Shown here: positions 1-5,188 of the stretch, in pieces | Layout: every line of letters starts with the position of its first letter | How positions within the stretch are numbered: position 1 is the stretch's first letter | Assembly: GCA_003557825.1 (NCBI GenBank) | Contig: PWNM01000351.1 | Coordinates: forward strand, 1 to 8,640 | Length of the DNA: 8,640 nucleotides | Reading direction: 5' to 3' | Origin: Candidatus Hydrogenedentota bacterium | GTDB taxonomy: Bacteria > Hydrogenedentota > Hydrogenedentia > Hydrogenedentales > SLHB01 | Notes under the pieces: generated by a model | Told to the model about the DNA's origin: nothing | Database searches by the model: none | What the model saw: only the letters and a program-made list of their open reading frames with translations | Position numbers and translations under genes: made by a program

Positions 1-54
1 CCACAGCGCATACCATAATAGAGGCATGAAACCTACCACAAAGGGACACCATAG

Positions 55-696
55 ATGGAAGACAACACCGAGACGACCCCGGTATCCACAATCGAGGCTG
101 TACGACGGTTTGCGGAACCCTACGATCCGGAGCCGACCCATTCAGCCCAGGTGACTTGGATCGCATTGACCCTGTTCGACCAGCTCCGCGCTGTGCATGG
201 CCTATCGGAAGACGCCCGGCTTTTGTTGGAGGTCGCCGGTCACCTGCATGACATCGGCTATGCGCGGGACCCGAACTCGCACCACAAACGGGCGCGGGAC
301 ATGATTCTTGAATCCAATCTAGTGCCCTTCTCCGAACGTGAACTGCGGATAATCGCTTGTTTGGCCCGGTATCATCGGGGAAGCGGCCCCCAGCCCGACC
401 ACAAGGTCTATATGGATTTATCCAAGGGGGACCGGGAATTGGTGCGCAAATTGGCAGCCGTCTTGCGCATCGCCGATGGACTTGACCGGGCCCATATTTC
501 GGCCACCCGTCGGGTAACGGCATCCCGCGCGGGCGACACCATCACGCTGCTTGTCGAACAACGCCAGGCCAGCCCGGTGGATATCGAAGGGGCTGCAAAA
601 AAGCAATCCCTTTTCGAAGAGGTGTACCGAATTTCGTTGCAGATTATTGCCGTAAAAGCCGACGGTCCGCCGCCTTCGAGCCAAGGAGAACGGTGA
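55..696 (+). CDS. Stand-alone HD-domain protein, Ppx/GppA C-terminal-like
   Basis: A 213-residue soluble protein made almost entirely of one HD metal-dependent phosphohydrolase domain. Candidate metal ligands are visible: H29 in an early helix, the H65-D66 doublet in HLHDIGYA, H76/H77, H107 in RYHRG, and D141 in RIADGLDRAH. The RIADGLDRAH segment and the C-terminal half (about 125-200) are typical of the HD domain that follows the phosphatase domain of exopolyphosphatase/GppA proteins; here the actin-like phosphatase domain is absent. An AAAGGGA sequence lies about eight bases before the ATG. Its stop codon directly abuts the ATG of a CHAD-domain gene, so the two are surely co-translated. By inference it acts on or senses polyphosphate or a nucleotide such as (p)ppGpp in the cytoplasm; the substrate cannot be read from sequence. 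The HD family assignment is firm, the Ppx/GppA link fairly firm. Confidence 0.88.
   Translation: MEDNTETTPVSTIEAVRRFAEPYDPEPTHSAQVTWIALTLFDQLRAVHGLSEDARLLLEVAGHLHDIGYARDPNSHHKRARDMILESNLVPFSERELRIIACLARYHRGSGPQPDHKVYMDLSKGDRELVRKLAAVLRIADGLDRAHISATRRVTASRAGDTITLLVEQRQASPVDIEGAAKKQSLFEEVYRISLQIIAVKADGPPPSSQGER
683..688 (+). promoter_or_regulatory. Shine-Dalgarno of the CHAD gene
   Basis: AAGGAG lies inside the last codons of the HD gene, eight bases before the CHAD-gene ATG. It supports that start and translational coupling across the abutting TGA/ATG junction. Confidence 0.8.
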
Positions 697-1620
697 ATGG
701 GGGTGGAATGCGCCCTCATCGGAGATGCCCTGGGGGAACTCCTCCGTGATCGCCTTGAGACACTGGGCAAGCATGTGACTCTTGCCCGGGCGCAGGATCC
801 CGACGGCATCCATGATCTGCGGGTGGCCTCCCGTCGCCTTCGCGCGGCCCTGCGCGAGGTACGACCTGTCTTCGAGAAGGCGCCGCGTAAAGCCCTAAAC
901 GAACAGGTCAAGGCAGTCACTCGCGGCCTCGGCACGGCCCGAGAACTCGACGTCAGCATCGACCTCCTACGAAAGCTTCGGCCTCGTTTCCGCGGACCCG
1001 CCCGCCGCGCCGCCACACACGCCCTGCATGTCATGGACGAAAAACGCCGCGCGGCTACGCCCGATGTCCTCGCCGCCGCGGATCGGGTTGATTCCGACGT
1101 TTTTCATCATGCCGTGACCGATCTGCTGGAAAGCCGCCAACCCGGAACGAAATGCTACCTCAACCGTGCCTCGAAGGCCATCCGCAAACACGACGCCGCC
1201 CTTAGAAAAGCCCATGCCAAATGGCATGACTCGCAAGAAGACGAGGACCTCCACCAGACCCGCATCGCCTTCAAAAAACTGCGCTATGTTTGTGAATCCT
1301 ACCGCAATGCCTACGGCGAACCGATGGACCAATTCATCAAGGACCTCAAAGGCGCCCAGGAAGCCCTCGGGCAATGGAATGACCTCCGCGTACTCCGCGA
1401 TTACATCCTGGAGAGCGAGACTGCGTCCGACCCAACTGTTCAAGCCGGAATTCCGGAACTCGCCGACGGCCTCGAACGCCGCATGAGCCGTCTCCTCACC
1501 CAATTCGACCGAACTGCCGGCGATTACCTGGCAACTCCCGCCGACCAGGCCATTTTGCCCGTCCTCGCCAAGCCGATCCGACAATACTCCAAATGTCCCC
1601 ACGATCCGCCATCCGCCTAG
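697..1620 (+). CDS. CHAD-domain protein (polyphosphate-associated)
   Basis: A 307-residue, highly basic helical protein with the two-fold repeat of the CHAD (conserved histidine alpha-helical) domain. The first repeat carries IHDLRVASRRLRAALR (about residues 38-53, with H39, R42, R46, R47 and R49); the second carries LHQTRIAFKKLRYVCESY (about 185-202, with H186, R189, K193, K194 and R196), followed by LKGAQEALGQWNDLRVL, a characteristic CHAD segment. CHAD proteins bind inorganic polyphosphate through this basic surface, and some localise to polyphosphate granules. No CYTH (triphosphatase) domain is fused, and no signal peptide or membrane segment is seen. The ATG directly follows the stop of the HD/Ppx-like gene, which strengthens the polyphosphate reading. 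No clear terminator follows it before the tRNA promoter. Confidence 0.92.
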   Translation: MGVECALIGDALGELLRDRLETLGKHVTLARAQDPDGIHDLRVASRRLRAALREVRPVFEKAPRKALNEQVKAVTRGLGTARELDVSIDLLRKLRPRFRGPARRAATHALHVMDEKRRAATPDVLAAADRVDSDVFHHAVTDLLESRQPGTKCYLNRASKAIRKHDAALRKAHAKWHDSQEDEDLHQTRIAFKKLRYVCESYRNAYGEPMDQFIKDLKGAQEALGQWNDLRVLRDYILESETASDPTVQAGIPELADGLERRMSRLLTQFDRTAGDYLATPADQAILPVLAKPIRQYSKCPHDPPSA

Positions 1621-1648
1621 ACATCCAAGGCCAAACGGAGCTGCAAAG

Positions 1649-1678
1649 TGGACACCTTCGCCCCCATTATGCTATAGT
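1649..1678 (+). promoter_or_regulatory. Sigma-70-type promoter of the tRNA gene
   Basis: TGGACA at 1649-1654 (5 of 6 to TTGACA) and TATAGT at 1673-1678 (5 of 6 to TATAAT) are 18 bases apart. Transcription would start near 1685, nine bases before the mature tRNA end, a normal arrangement for a bacterial tRNA. Confidence 0.7.
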
Positions 1679-1693
1679 TTCTCCGCGTAACAG

Positions 1694-1770
1694 GCCGGTG
1701 TAGCTCAGTAGGTTAGAGCAGTGGAATCATAATCCACGTGTCCGCGGTTCGAATCCGTGCACCGGCACCA
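1694..1770 (+). tRNA. tRNA-Met (CAT anticodon), CCA encoded
   Basis: A complete 77-nt cloverleaf can be folded by eye. The acceptor stem GCCGGTG (1694-1700) pairs with CACCGGC (1760-1766); the D stem is GCTC/GAGC (1703-1706, 1716-1719); the anticodon stem GTGGA/TCCAC (1721-1725, 1733-1737) has loop ATCATAA with anticodon CAT at 1728-1730; the variable loop has five bases; the T stem CGCGG/CCGTG has loop TTCGAAT. The discriminator is A1767 and CCA is encoded at 1768-1770. It is not the initiator, because position 1 pairs normally and the anticodon stem lacks the three G-C pairs. The elongator Met form is favoured by the GGAATCATAATCC anticodon arm, which I recall from many elongator Met tRNAs; tRNA-Ile2 (lysidine-modified CAT) cannot be fully excluded by eye. 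Confidence 0.93.
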
Positions 1771-1781
1771 TATAAACCACT

Positions 1782-1824
1782 ACGCCGCAAGGGTTTACGA
1801 AATCAGCCCTTGCGGCGTTTTTTT
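1782..1824 (+). terminator. Intrinsic terminator of the tRNA transcript
   Basis: A perfect 12-bp inverted repeat (ACGCCGCAAGGG at 1782-1793, CCCTTGCGGCGT at 1807-1818) with a 13-base loop runs into seven consecutive T (1818-1824). It lies 12 bases after the tRNA CCA. There is no T tract on the other strand, so it works in the plus direction only. Confidence 0.93.
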
Positions 1825-1863
1825 GGGATGCGGCCCGGGGGTTATAGCTATCATGTATGGAAC

Positions 1864-1901
1864 ATTCCTGAGCTTGTCTGAGGCGTGGCCTCGTCAGGAA
1901 T
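1864..1901. repeat. Inverted repeat at the 3' end of the peroxiredoxin gene
   Basis: ATTCCTGA (1864-1871) is matched by TCAGGAAT (1894-1901), with an inner hairpin GAGGC-gtg-GCCTC (1880-1892). The right arm includes the stop codon of the minus-strand peroxiredoxin gene. No T tract follows on the minus strand, so a classical terminator is not clear. It may instead be a Rho-independent-like element without a U tract, or a dispersed REP-like repeat. Confidence 0.45.
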
Positions 1902-2523
1902 TGGCGCCGGCTTTGGCCACGGCGAGGAGCACATCGGGGTCCAAGCGCACGGTATAGTCGGGATTGACGTAGTGAAACTGGATAATTCCGTCGGTGTTCA
2001 GAATAAACACGGATGCTACGGGCAATAGATGGTGGTTTTCGCCCGAAGCGTCTTCCAGATCGATGCCGTATTCCTGATACAGTTCGATGGTTTCGTCATC
2101 TACTTGGAAGGCGATTCCAAAGGCTTTGGCGGCGGCCATGGGAGAATCGGATAGGAGCGTATAGCTCAGCTCCTCTCCTTCAACGGATTCCCGAAGCTTT
2201 TCGGGTCGATCGGGGCTCATGCCAACGATTTGATAGCCCATTTCGCGCAGCTCGGACTGGGTCTGTGCAATCGCACTCAGGTGCGTCATGCAATAGGGAC
2301 ACCACCCGCCACGGTAGAAGATAAGCACCGTCGGCGCTTCGGACACAGGCTCACGCAGCGGTACGGCTTCTCCATCCAAGCTTTGCACGGTCACATCGGG
2401 AATCTCGTTCCCGATGTTCAAGGGCCGGACTTCCTCCGCCGTTGGAGCCACCGCGAATTCGGCCATAGCGACCATGGAAACCAGTGTCACAATCCATGCT
2501 GCTACAATCATCTTCGCTCGCAT
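1894..2523 (-). CDS. Exported peroxiredoxin-like (AhpC/TSA) thiol protein
   Basis: A 209-residue protein. Residues 1-21 form a signal peptide (MRAK, a hydrophobic stretch, then a likely cut after AMA), so it should act outside the cytoplasm. The remainder is a thioredoxin-fold AhpC/TSA domain. The strand segment VLIFYRGGWCPYCMTHL carries C75 and C78 as a CPYC pair, followed by SPDRPEKLRE and the later VFILNTDGIIQFHYVNPDY region. The RGGWCPYC motif is typical of the peroxiredoxin-like subfamily, in which the first cysteine is the likely peroxidatic residue. GGAGG lies four bases before the ATG. It is divergently transcribed from the PilZ gene. The likely role is reduction of peroxides or another thiol redox task in the envelope; the electron donor is not seen here. 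Confidence 0.88.
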   Translation of the reverse strand: MRAKMIVAAWIVTLVSMVAMAEFAVAPTAEEVRPLNIGNEIPDVTVQSLDGEAVPLREPVSEAPTVLIFYRGGWCPYCMTHLSAIAQTQSELREMGYQIVGMSPDRPEKLRESVEGEELSYTLLSDSPMAAAKAFGIAFQVDDETIELYQEYGIDLEDASGENHHLLPVASVFILNTDGIIQFHYVNPDYTVRLDPDVLLAVAKAGANS

Positions 2524-2854
2524 ATTACCTCCGATCCATTTTGTTGGTTGCCTTGTTCACCATATCTTTGGGCAACACCGATAGTAGGGAAGCCATTCCA
2601 GAGCGTCCTGTTCCATTTCTGTCGCTGAGGCGCAACTAGGCGATTTGTATGTCCCGTGGCGAGCCGCAGCATCCCCTCCACACATAATCACAACGGTAAC
2701 GATGGAACCATCGAGCCTTTCCGGGGTTTTACTGTATAGACAGCTGGATGGTGGAAAGATTGCGGCAGGTGCGCTTTTTGTCGCAGGTTGCATTATTTCC
2801 CCTATTCGAGTATAATTAAATGTGGGAAGGGGTATAGCCAAAAAAGGGCGGTTT
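2524..2854. other. Divergent intergenic region, peroxiredoxin / PilZ
   Basis: About 330 bases lie between the divergent starts. Next to PilZ is a good promoter (see the separate entry). In the middle is a 14-base near-palindrome, CGATGG-aa-CCATCG (2700-2713), and a short CTGT-atag-ACAG element (2732-2743). Further along are two similar stretches, TGCGGCAGGTGC and TGTCGCAGGTTGC (about 2761-2792). I could not find a convincing promoter for the peroxiredoxin gene. A minus-strand open frame of 78 codons (2557-2793) crosses most of it and is treated as doubtful. No known riboswitch could be recognised. Confidence 0.5.
2788..2816 (+). promoter_or_regulatory. Promoter of the PilZ gene
   Basis: A perfect TATAAT at 2811-2816 is preceded, 17 bases away, by a weak -35 TTGCAT (2788-2793). 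Transcription would start near 2823, giving a leader of about 32 nt with AAAGGG six bases before the ATG at 2855. This makes the upstream in-frame GTG at 2822 an unlikely start. Confidence 0.65.
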
Positions 2855-3202
2855 ATGGATAGCTTCAACACGGCACAAAGACGCAGTACCCGGTACGCGG
2901 TGCAGGTCAATGCCGTACTGACTTTCCGCACCGATGGAGAGCCTCTTGAAAATACGCCCCTCGATTTGGGCGTGGAAGGGGCGGCGTTCACCGCATGGCA
3001 CGAAGTGCATGTGGGAGATGGGGTCATCCTCTGCCTCCATTTTGGAAACGAGCGGTTCGAGTGCAAGGGCCAAGTGCGGTGGGTCCGCACCTTTCCCGGA
3101 GGCGAGCGACGTTTCGGCATTCGGTTTGTGGATCTTTTCGACGATGAGAAACGCGAACTTTGTGATTTTCTGCACGCGGAAGGACAAGCGGTCCGGACGT
3201 AA
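2855..3202 (+). CDS. PilZ-domain protein
   Basis: A 115-residue single-domain PilZ protein. The N-terminal RxxxR motif is R9-R10-S-T-R13, followed by a beta-barrel with D37-L-G-V-E-G42 where the family has D/N-x-S-x-x-G, so the usual serine is glycine. Later strands GQVRWVR (about 72-78) and RRFGIRFVDL (about 85-94) are typical of PilZ. PilZ domains bind cyclic di-GMP through RxxxR and D/NxSxxG; the arginine pair is kept here, so binding is possible but the altered second motif could weaken it. The ATG was chosen over an in-frame GTG 33 bases upstream because that codon sits at the predicted transcription start and the ATG has its own ribosome site. It ends facing the homocysteine methyltransferase gene. 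No partner domain is attached, so the output target is unknown. Confidence 0.85.
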   Translation: MDSFNTAQRRSTRYAVQVNAVLTFRTDGEPLENTPLDLGVEGAAFTAWHEVHVGDGVILCLHFGNERFECKGQVRWVRTFPGGERRFGIRFVDLFDDEKRELCDFLHAEGQAVRT

Positions 3203-3244
3203 TGGCTTGTTTGATGACTGTTAGATATAGGATCTCCTTTTGTT

Positions 3245-3274
3245 GGCATCAAGGTTGTAAAAGTCCTTGATGTC
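3245..3274. repeat. Hairpin 1 of a tandem pair between convergent genes
   Basis: GGCATCAAGG (3245-3254) pairs with CCTTGATGTC (3265-3274) around a 10-base loop, with one G-T pair. It lies 43 bases after the PilZ stop. No T run follows on either strand. It could serve as transcript 3'-end protection or weak termination. Confidence 0.5.
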
Positions 3275-3282
3275 CTGTGGTT

Positions 3283-3312
3283 CACACCGGCCTTCGTACG
3301 AAGGCCGGTGTG
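3283..3312. terminator. Perfect 30-base palindrome, probable bidirectional 3'-end hairpin
   Basis: CACACCGGCCTTCGT (3283-3297) and ACGAAGGCCGGTGTG (3298-3312) form a perfect palindrome of two 15-base arms, strongly GC-rich, with GTAC at the tip. It sits between the convergent PilZ and homocysteine methyltransferase genes, 10 bases past the stop of the latter. There is no T tract on either side, so the terminator call rests on position and stability; a symmetric protein-binding site is the alternative. Confidence 0.6.
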
Positions 3313-3322
3313 GAGGGCCTTA

Positions 3323-4231
3323 TTAGGCTAAAGAAGCTTTCATGGCGTCGGCGATCGCTCGGACATGGTCGGGCGATGAGCCGCAGCATCCGCCGATGAA
3401 GCGGGCGCCGGCTTTGAGCAGATCCCCGACCACATTGGCGTAGGTTTCTGGCGGAGCCGTATAGACCGTATTGCCCGAAGCGTCAATTTCTGGTTTTCCA
3501 GCGTTCCCTTTCACCCAAATGGGCAGCTCGGAACGGCATTCGGCAAACATCTCTGCAATGCTGACAAAGGTCGTGATGCCTGCGCCGCAATTCGCCCCGA
3601 CGAAACTGGCCCCGAAAGATTTGGCCGTTTCGTAGGCTTGGGGAATACTCACGCCCATCATGGTGAACTCGTTGTTTTCGCCCGCATCGAAGGTCAAGGA
3701 CACGCCCACCGGCAAACTCGAACCGCTGAGGGCTCCATGCAATGCCGCCTCGACCTCCTGGAGGTCGCTCTGGGTCTCGATGACGATGGCGTCGGCTCCG
3801 CCGTCCTCGAGGGCTTTGGCCTGCTCCGCCGCCGATTCCTCGACTTCCTCTGGCGCGACCTCGCCCATCATCACGATCTTGCCGCAAGGACCGATCGAGC
3901 CGAACACATAGGCCCTGCCCTGAGCGGCCTTTCTAGAGATCTCTGCCCCGGCTTTAGTTATGTCAAAGGCCCTATCGGCAAGGTCGTGCTTGGCCAAAAC
4001 GATACGATTGCTGTTGAATGTGTTGGTAAGGATGATCTGTGCCCCGGCATCCACATAGGCATTGGCCACGGTGAGGACCTTGTCCGGAGCGTCAAGGTTC
4101 CAGGTGTCGCACATTTGACCGGGTTGTGCGCCCAACTTGGCCATTTCGGTACCCCAAGCCCCATCGGTGCACAATGGCGGCAGTTCGGGAAAGTTTTCTT
4201 TGGTTAGCTTCACATTCGGATCGAATTTCAT
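3323..4231 (-). CDS. Homocysteine S-methyltransferase family protein, stand-alone Hcy domain
   Basis: A 302-residue protein that is one complete homocysteine-binding (S-methyltransferase) TIM barrel. It begins with LCTDGAWGTEMAKLG (about residues 20-34) and has the three expected zinc-binding cysteines: C215 in VGANCGAGI and C282-C283 in IGGCCGSSPDHV near the C terminus. Other family segments are ILTNTFNSNR (67-76) and the FGSIGPCGK loop (110-118). The family transfers a methyl group to the zinc-bound thiolate of homocysteine to give methionine; donors vary (methylcobalamin protein, S-methylmethionine, betaine). There is no folate, cobalamin or reactivation domain attached, so it is not full-length MetH; a separate corrinoid partner would have to be encoded elsewhere. 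AAGGAGAG stands about nine bases before the ATG. No signal peptide is seen, so it is cytoplasmic. Confidence 0.9.
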   Translation of the reverse strand: MKFDPNVKLTKENFPELPPLCTDGAWGTEMAKLGAQPGQMCDTWNLDAPDKVLTVANAYVDAGAQIILTNTFNSNRIVLAKHDLADRAFDITKAGAEISRKAAQGRAYVFGSIGPCGKIVMMGEVAPEEVEESAAEQAKALEDGGADAIVIETQSDLQEVEAALHGALSGSSLPVGVSLTFDAGENNEFTMMGVSIPQAYETAKSFGASFVGANCGAGITTFVSIAEMFAECRSELPIWVKGNAGKPEIDASGNTVYTAPPETYANVVGDLLKAGARFIGGCCGSSPDHVRAIADAMKASLA

Positions 4232-4343
4232 GGTCTATCACTCTCCTTTTCCTAAGCATTTGAACACCATATTCGCAAGCCGTTCACAACGATGATGGCG
4301 TGCCCGCTTTCACCAGATGATGGGGTTTCGATAGGGAACGACC

Positions 4344-4377
4344 ATGTCAACGTACCGTATGGATACGGGAATGTCAA
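4344..4377. promoter_or_regulatory. Palindrome flanked by ATGTCAA direct repeats
   Basis: Two copies of ATGTCAA (4344-4350 and 4371-4377) flank the palindrome CCGTAT-GG-ATACGG (4355-4368). Read on the minus strand, each repeat contains TTGACA, a consensus -35 hexamer, but no good -10 follows at the right distance. It lies just after the glycosyltransferase stop and about 115-145 bases upstream of the homocysteine methyltransferase start. It could be an operator for that gene or a 3'-end hairpin; the function is unproven. Confidence 0.35.
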
Positions 4378-5112
4378 TTACGCGCCCGATGAACGACTCG
4401 GCCGTTTGTAGCAGCCGCGCAACGCATAGTAGCGAACGCGCAGCATATCCCAAAACATGGCGACCGGATCTACGGACAATCGGACCCGGCTGTCCGCCGA
4501 ATTACGCCATCGTACCGGCACTTCTACTACCTTAAGCTTGTGGAGCAAGGCGATATACAATACCTCCACGTCGGCGACGAACCCGTCAGTCTGTTGCAGG
4601 GAAAAGACCAGCTCCGCAGCTTCGGCGGTGAAAGCTTTGAAACCGCATTGGGTATCACTGAAAGGGGTCAGGGCAAACAGGCGCAGCAGACCATTGAATG
4701 CACGCCCCATGGCCTCACGGTGCCACGGTTGGCGTACGGCGACCTCCGATTCGGGCAGCATTCGCGAGCCAAAAACGACATCGGCTCCATCCTTAAAAGC
4801 AGGCCAGAACTGGTCGAGATCATCAATTGGGGTCGAAGCGTCCGCATCCGTGTAAAGCCGATACTGTCCTTTGCTTTCCAGCATACCCGTCCGAATGGCA
4901 CAGCCCTTGCCCCGATTGGGTTGATAGGCGACGACGCGCAAATGGGGGAATGCTTCGCGAGCCACGGCAACGGTATTGTCTTTACTGCCATCATCGACAA
5001 GGATCACCTCCGCCTCGTAAGGCTGTTGGGCCAAATAGCGCCCAATCGCCTCGAGGGTAGTCCCGATGCGGGTTTCTTCGTTATAGGCGGGAATGATGAT
5101 CGATACATGCAC
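4378..5112 (-). CDS. Family 2 glycosyltransferase, dolichyl-phosphate glucosyltransferase-like
   Basis: A 244-residue GT-A fold enzyme. Motifs in order: IIPAYNEETRI (about 6-16); ILVDDGSKDNT (37-47) with the nucleotide-binding aspartates; NRGKGCAIRTGM (66-77); the metal-binding DxD in YTDADASTP (D89-A-D91); DTQCGFKAF (153-161); DGFVADVEVLY (176-186); and RWRNSADSRV (201-210). This order is that of the ALG5/dolichyl-phosphate beta-glucosyltransferase-like branch, which moves sugar from a nucleotide donor to a polyprenyl phosphate. No transmembrane helix is present, unlike GtrB-type members with C-terminal membrane segments. No good Shine-Dalgarno precedes the ATG, although the start is fixed by the family N terminus MHVSIIIPAYNEE. 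The terminator of the DUF1080 gene lies just upstream, so it is probably expressed separately or by readthrough. The acceptor cannot be told. Confidence 0.9.
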   Translation of the reverse strand: MHVSIIIPAYNEETRIGTTLEAIGRYLAQQPYEAEVILVDDGSKDNTVAVAREAFPHLRVVAYQPNRGKGCAIRTGMLESKGQYRLYTDADASTPIDDLDQFWPAFKDGADVVFGSRMLPESEVAVRQPWHREAMGRAFNGLLRLFALTPFSDTQCGFKAFTAEAAELVFSLQQTDGFVADVEVLYIALLHKLKVVEVPVRWRNSADSRVRLSVDPVAMFWDMLRVRYYALRGCYKRPSRSSGA

Positions 5113-5141
5113 GGCTCAGACGAATCCCCATTTACAGAGCC

Positions 5142-5171
5142 AAAAGAGGGCGGGCCTGTAATGGCCCGCCC
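5142..5171 (-). terminator. Intrinsic terminator of the aldo/keto reductase-DUF1080 transcript
   Basis: GGGCGGGCC (5148-5156) pairs with GGCCCGCCC (5163-5171) around a six-base loop. Read on the minus strand, the hairpin is followed closely by TCTTTT (5142-5147). It lies 17 bases after the DUF1080 stop and 35 bases before the glycosyltransferase start. Confidence 0.75.
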
Positions 5172-5188
5172 CGGAAACAGACGTTTGC

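Noticed and set aside
408..1034. Long open frame on the minus strand opposite the HD and CHAD genes
   Set aside because: Arginine- and serine-rich low-quality translation antisense to two well-supported domains; a shadow of their codon bias.
1694..1770. tRNA as a phage or island attachment site
   Set aside because: No integrase gene and no repeat of the tRNA 3' end elsewhere in the window.
2732..2743. LexA-like box CTGT...ACAG
   Set aside because: The spacing is four bases rather than the eight expected of a CTGT-N8-ACAG box, and no SOS gene is nearby.
2690..2760. Cyclic di-GMP (GEMM) riboswitch upstream of PilZ, suggested by GGTAACGATGG and the PilZ context
   Set aside because: The conserved GEMM core blocks are not present and the element lies upstream of the predicted promoter at 2788-2816, so it would not be in the PilZ mRNA.
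2822..2854. GTG at 2822 as start of the PilZ gene (11 extra residues)
   Set aside because: It coincides with the predicted transcription start, whereas the ATG at 2855 has AAAGGG six bases upstream and gives a normal PilZ N terminus.
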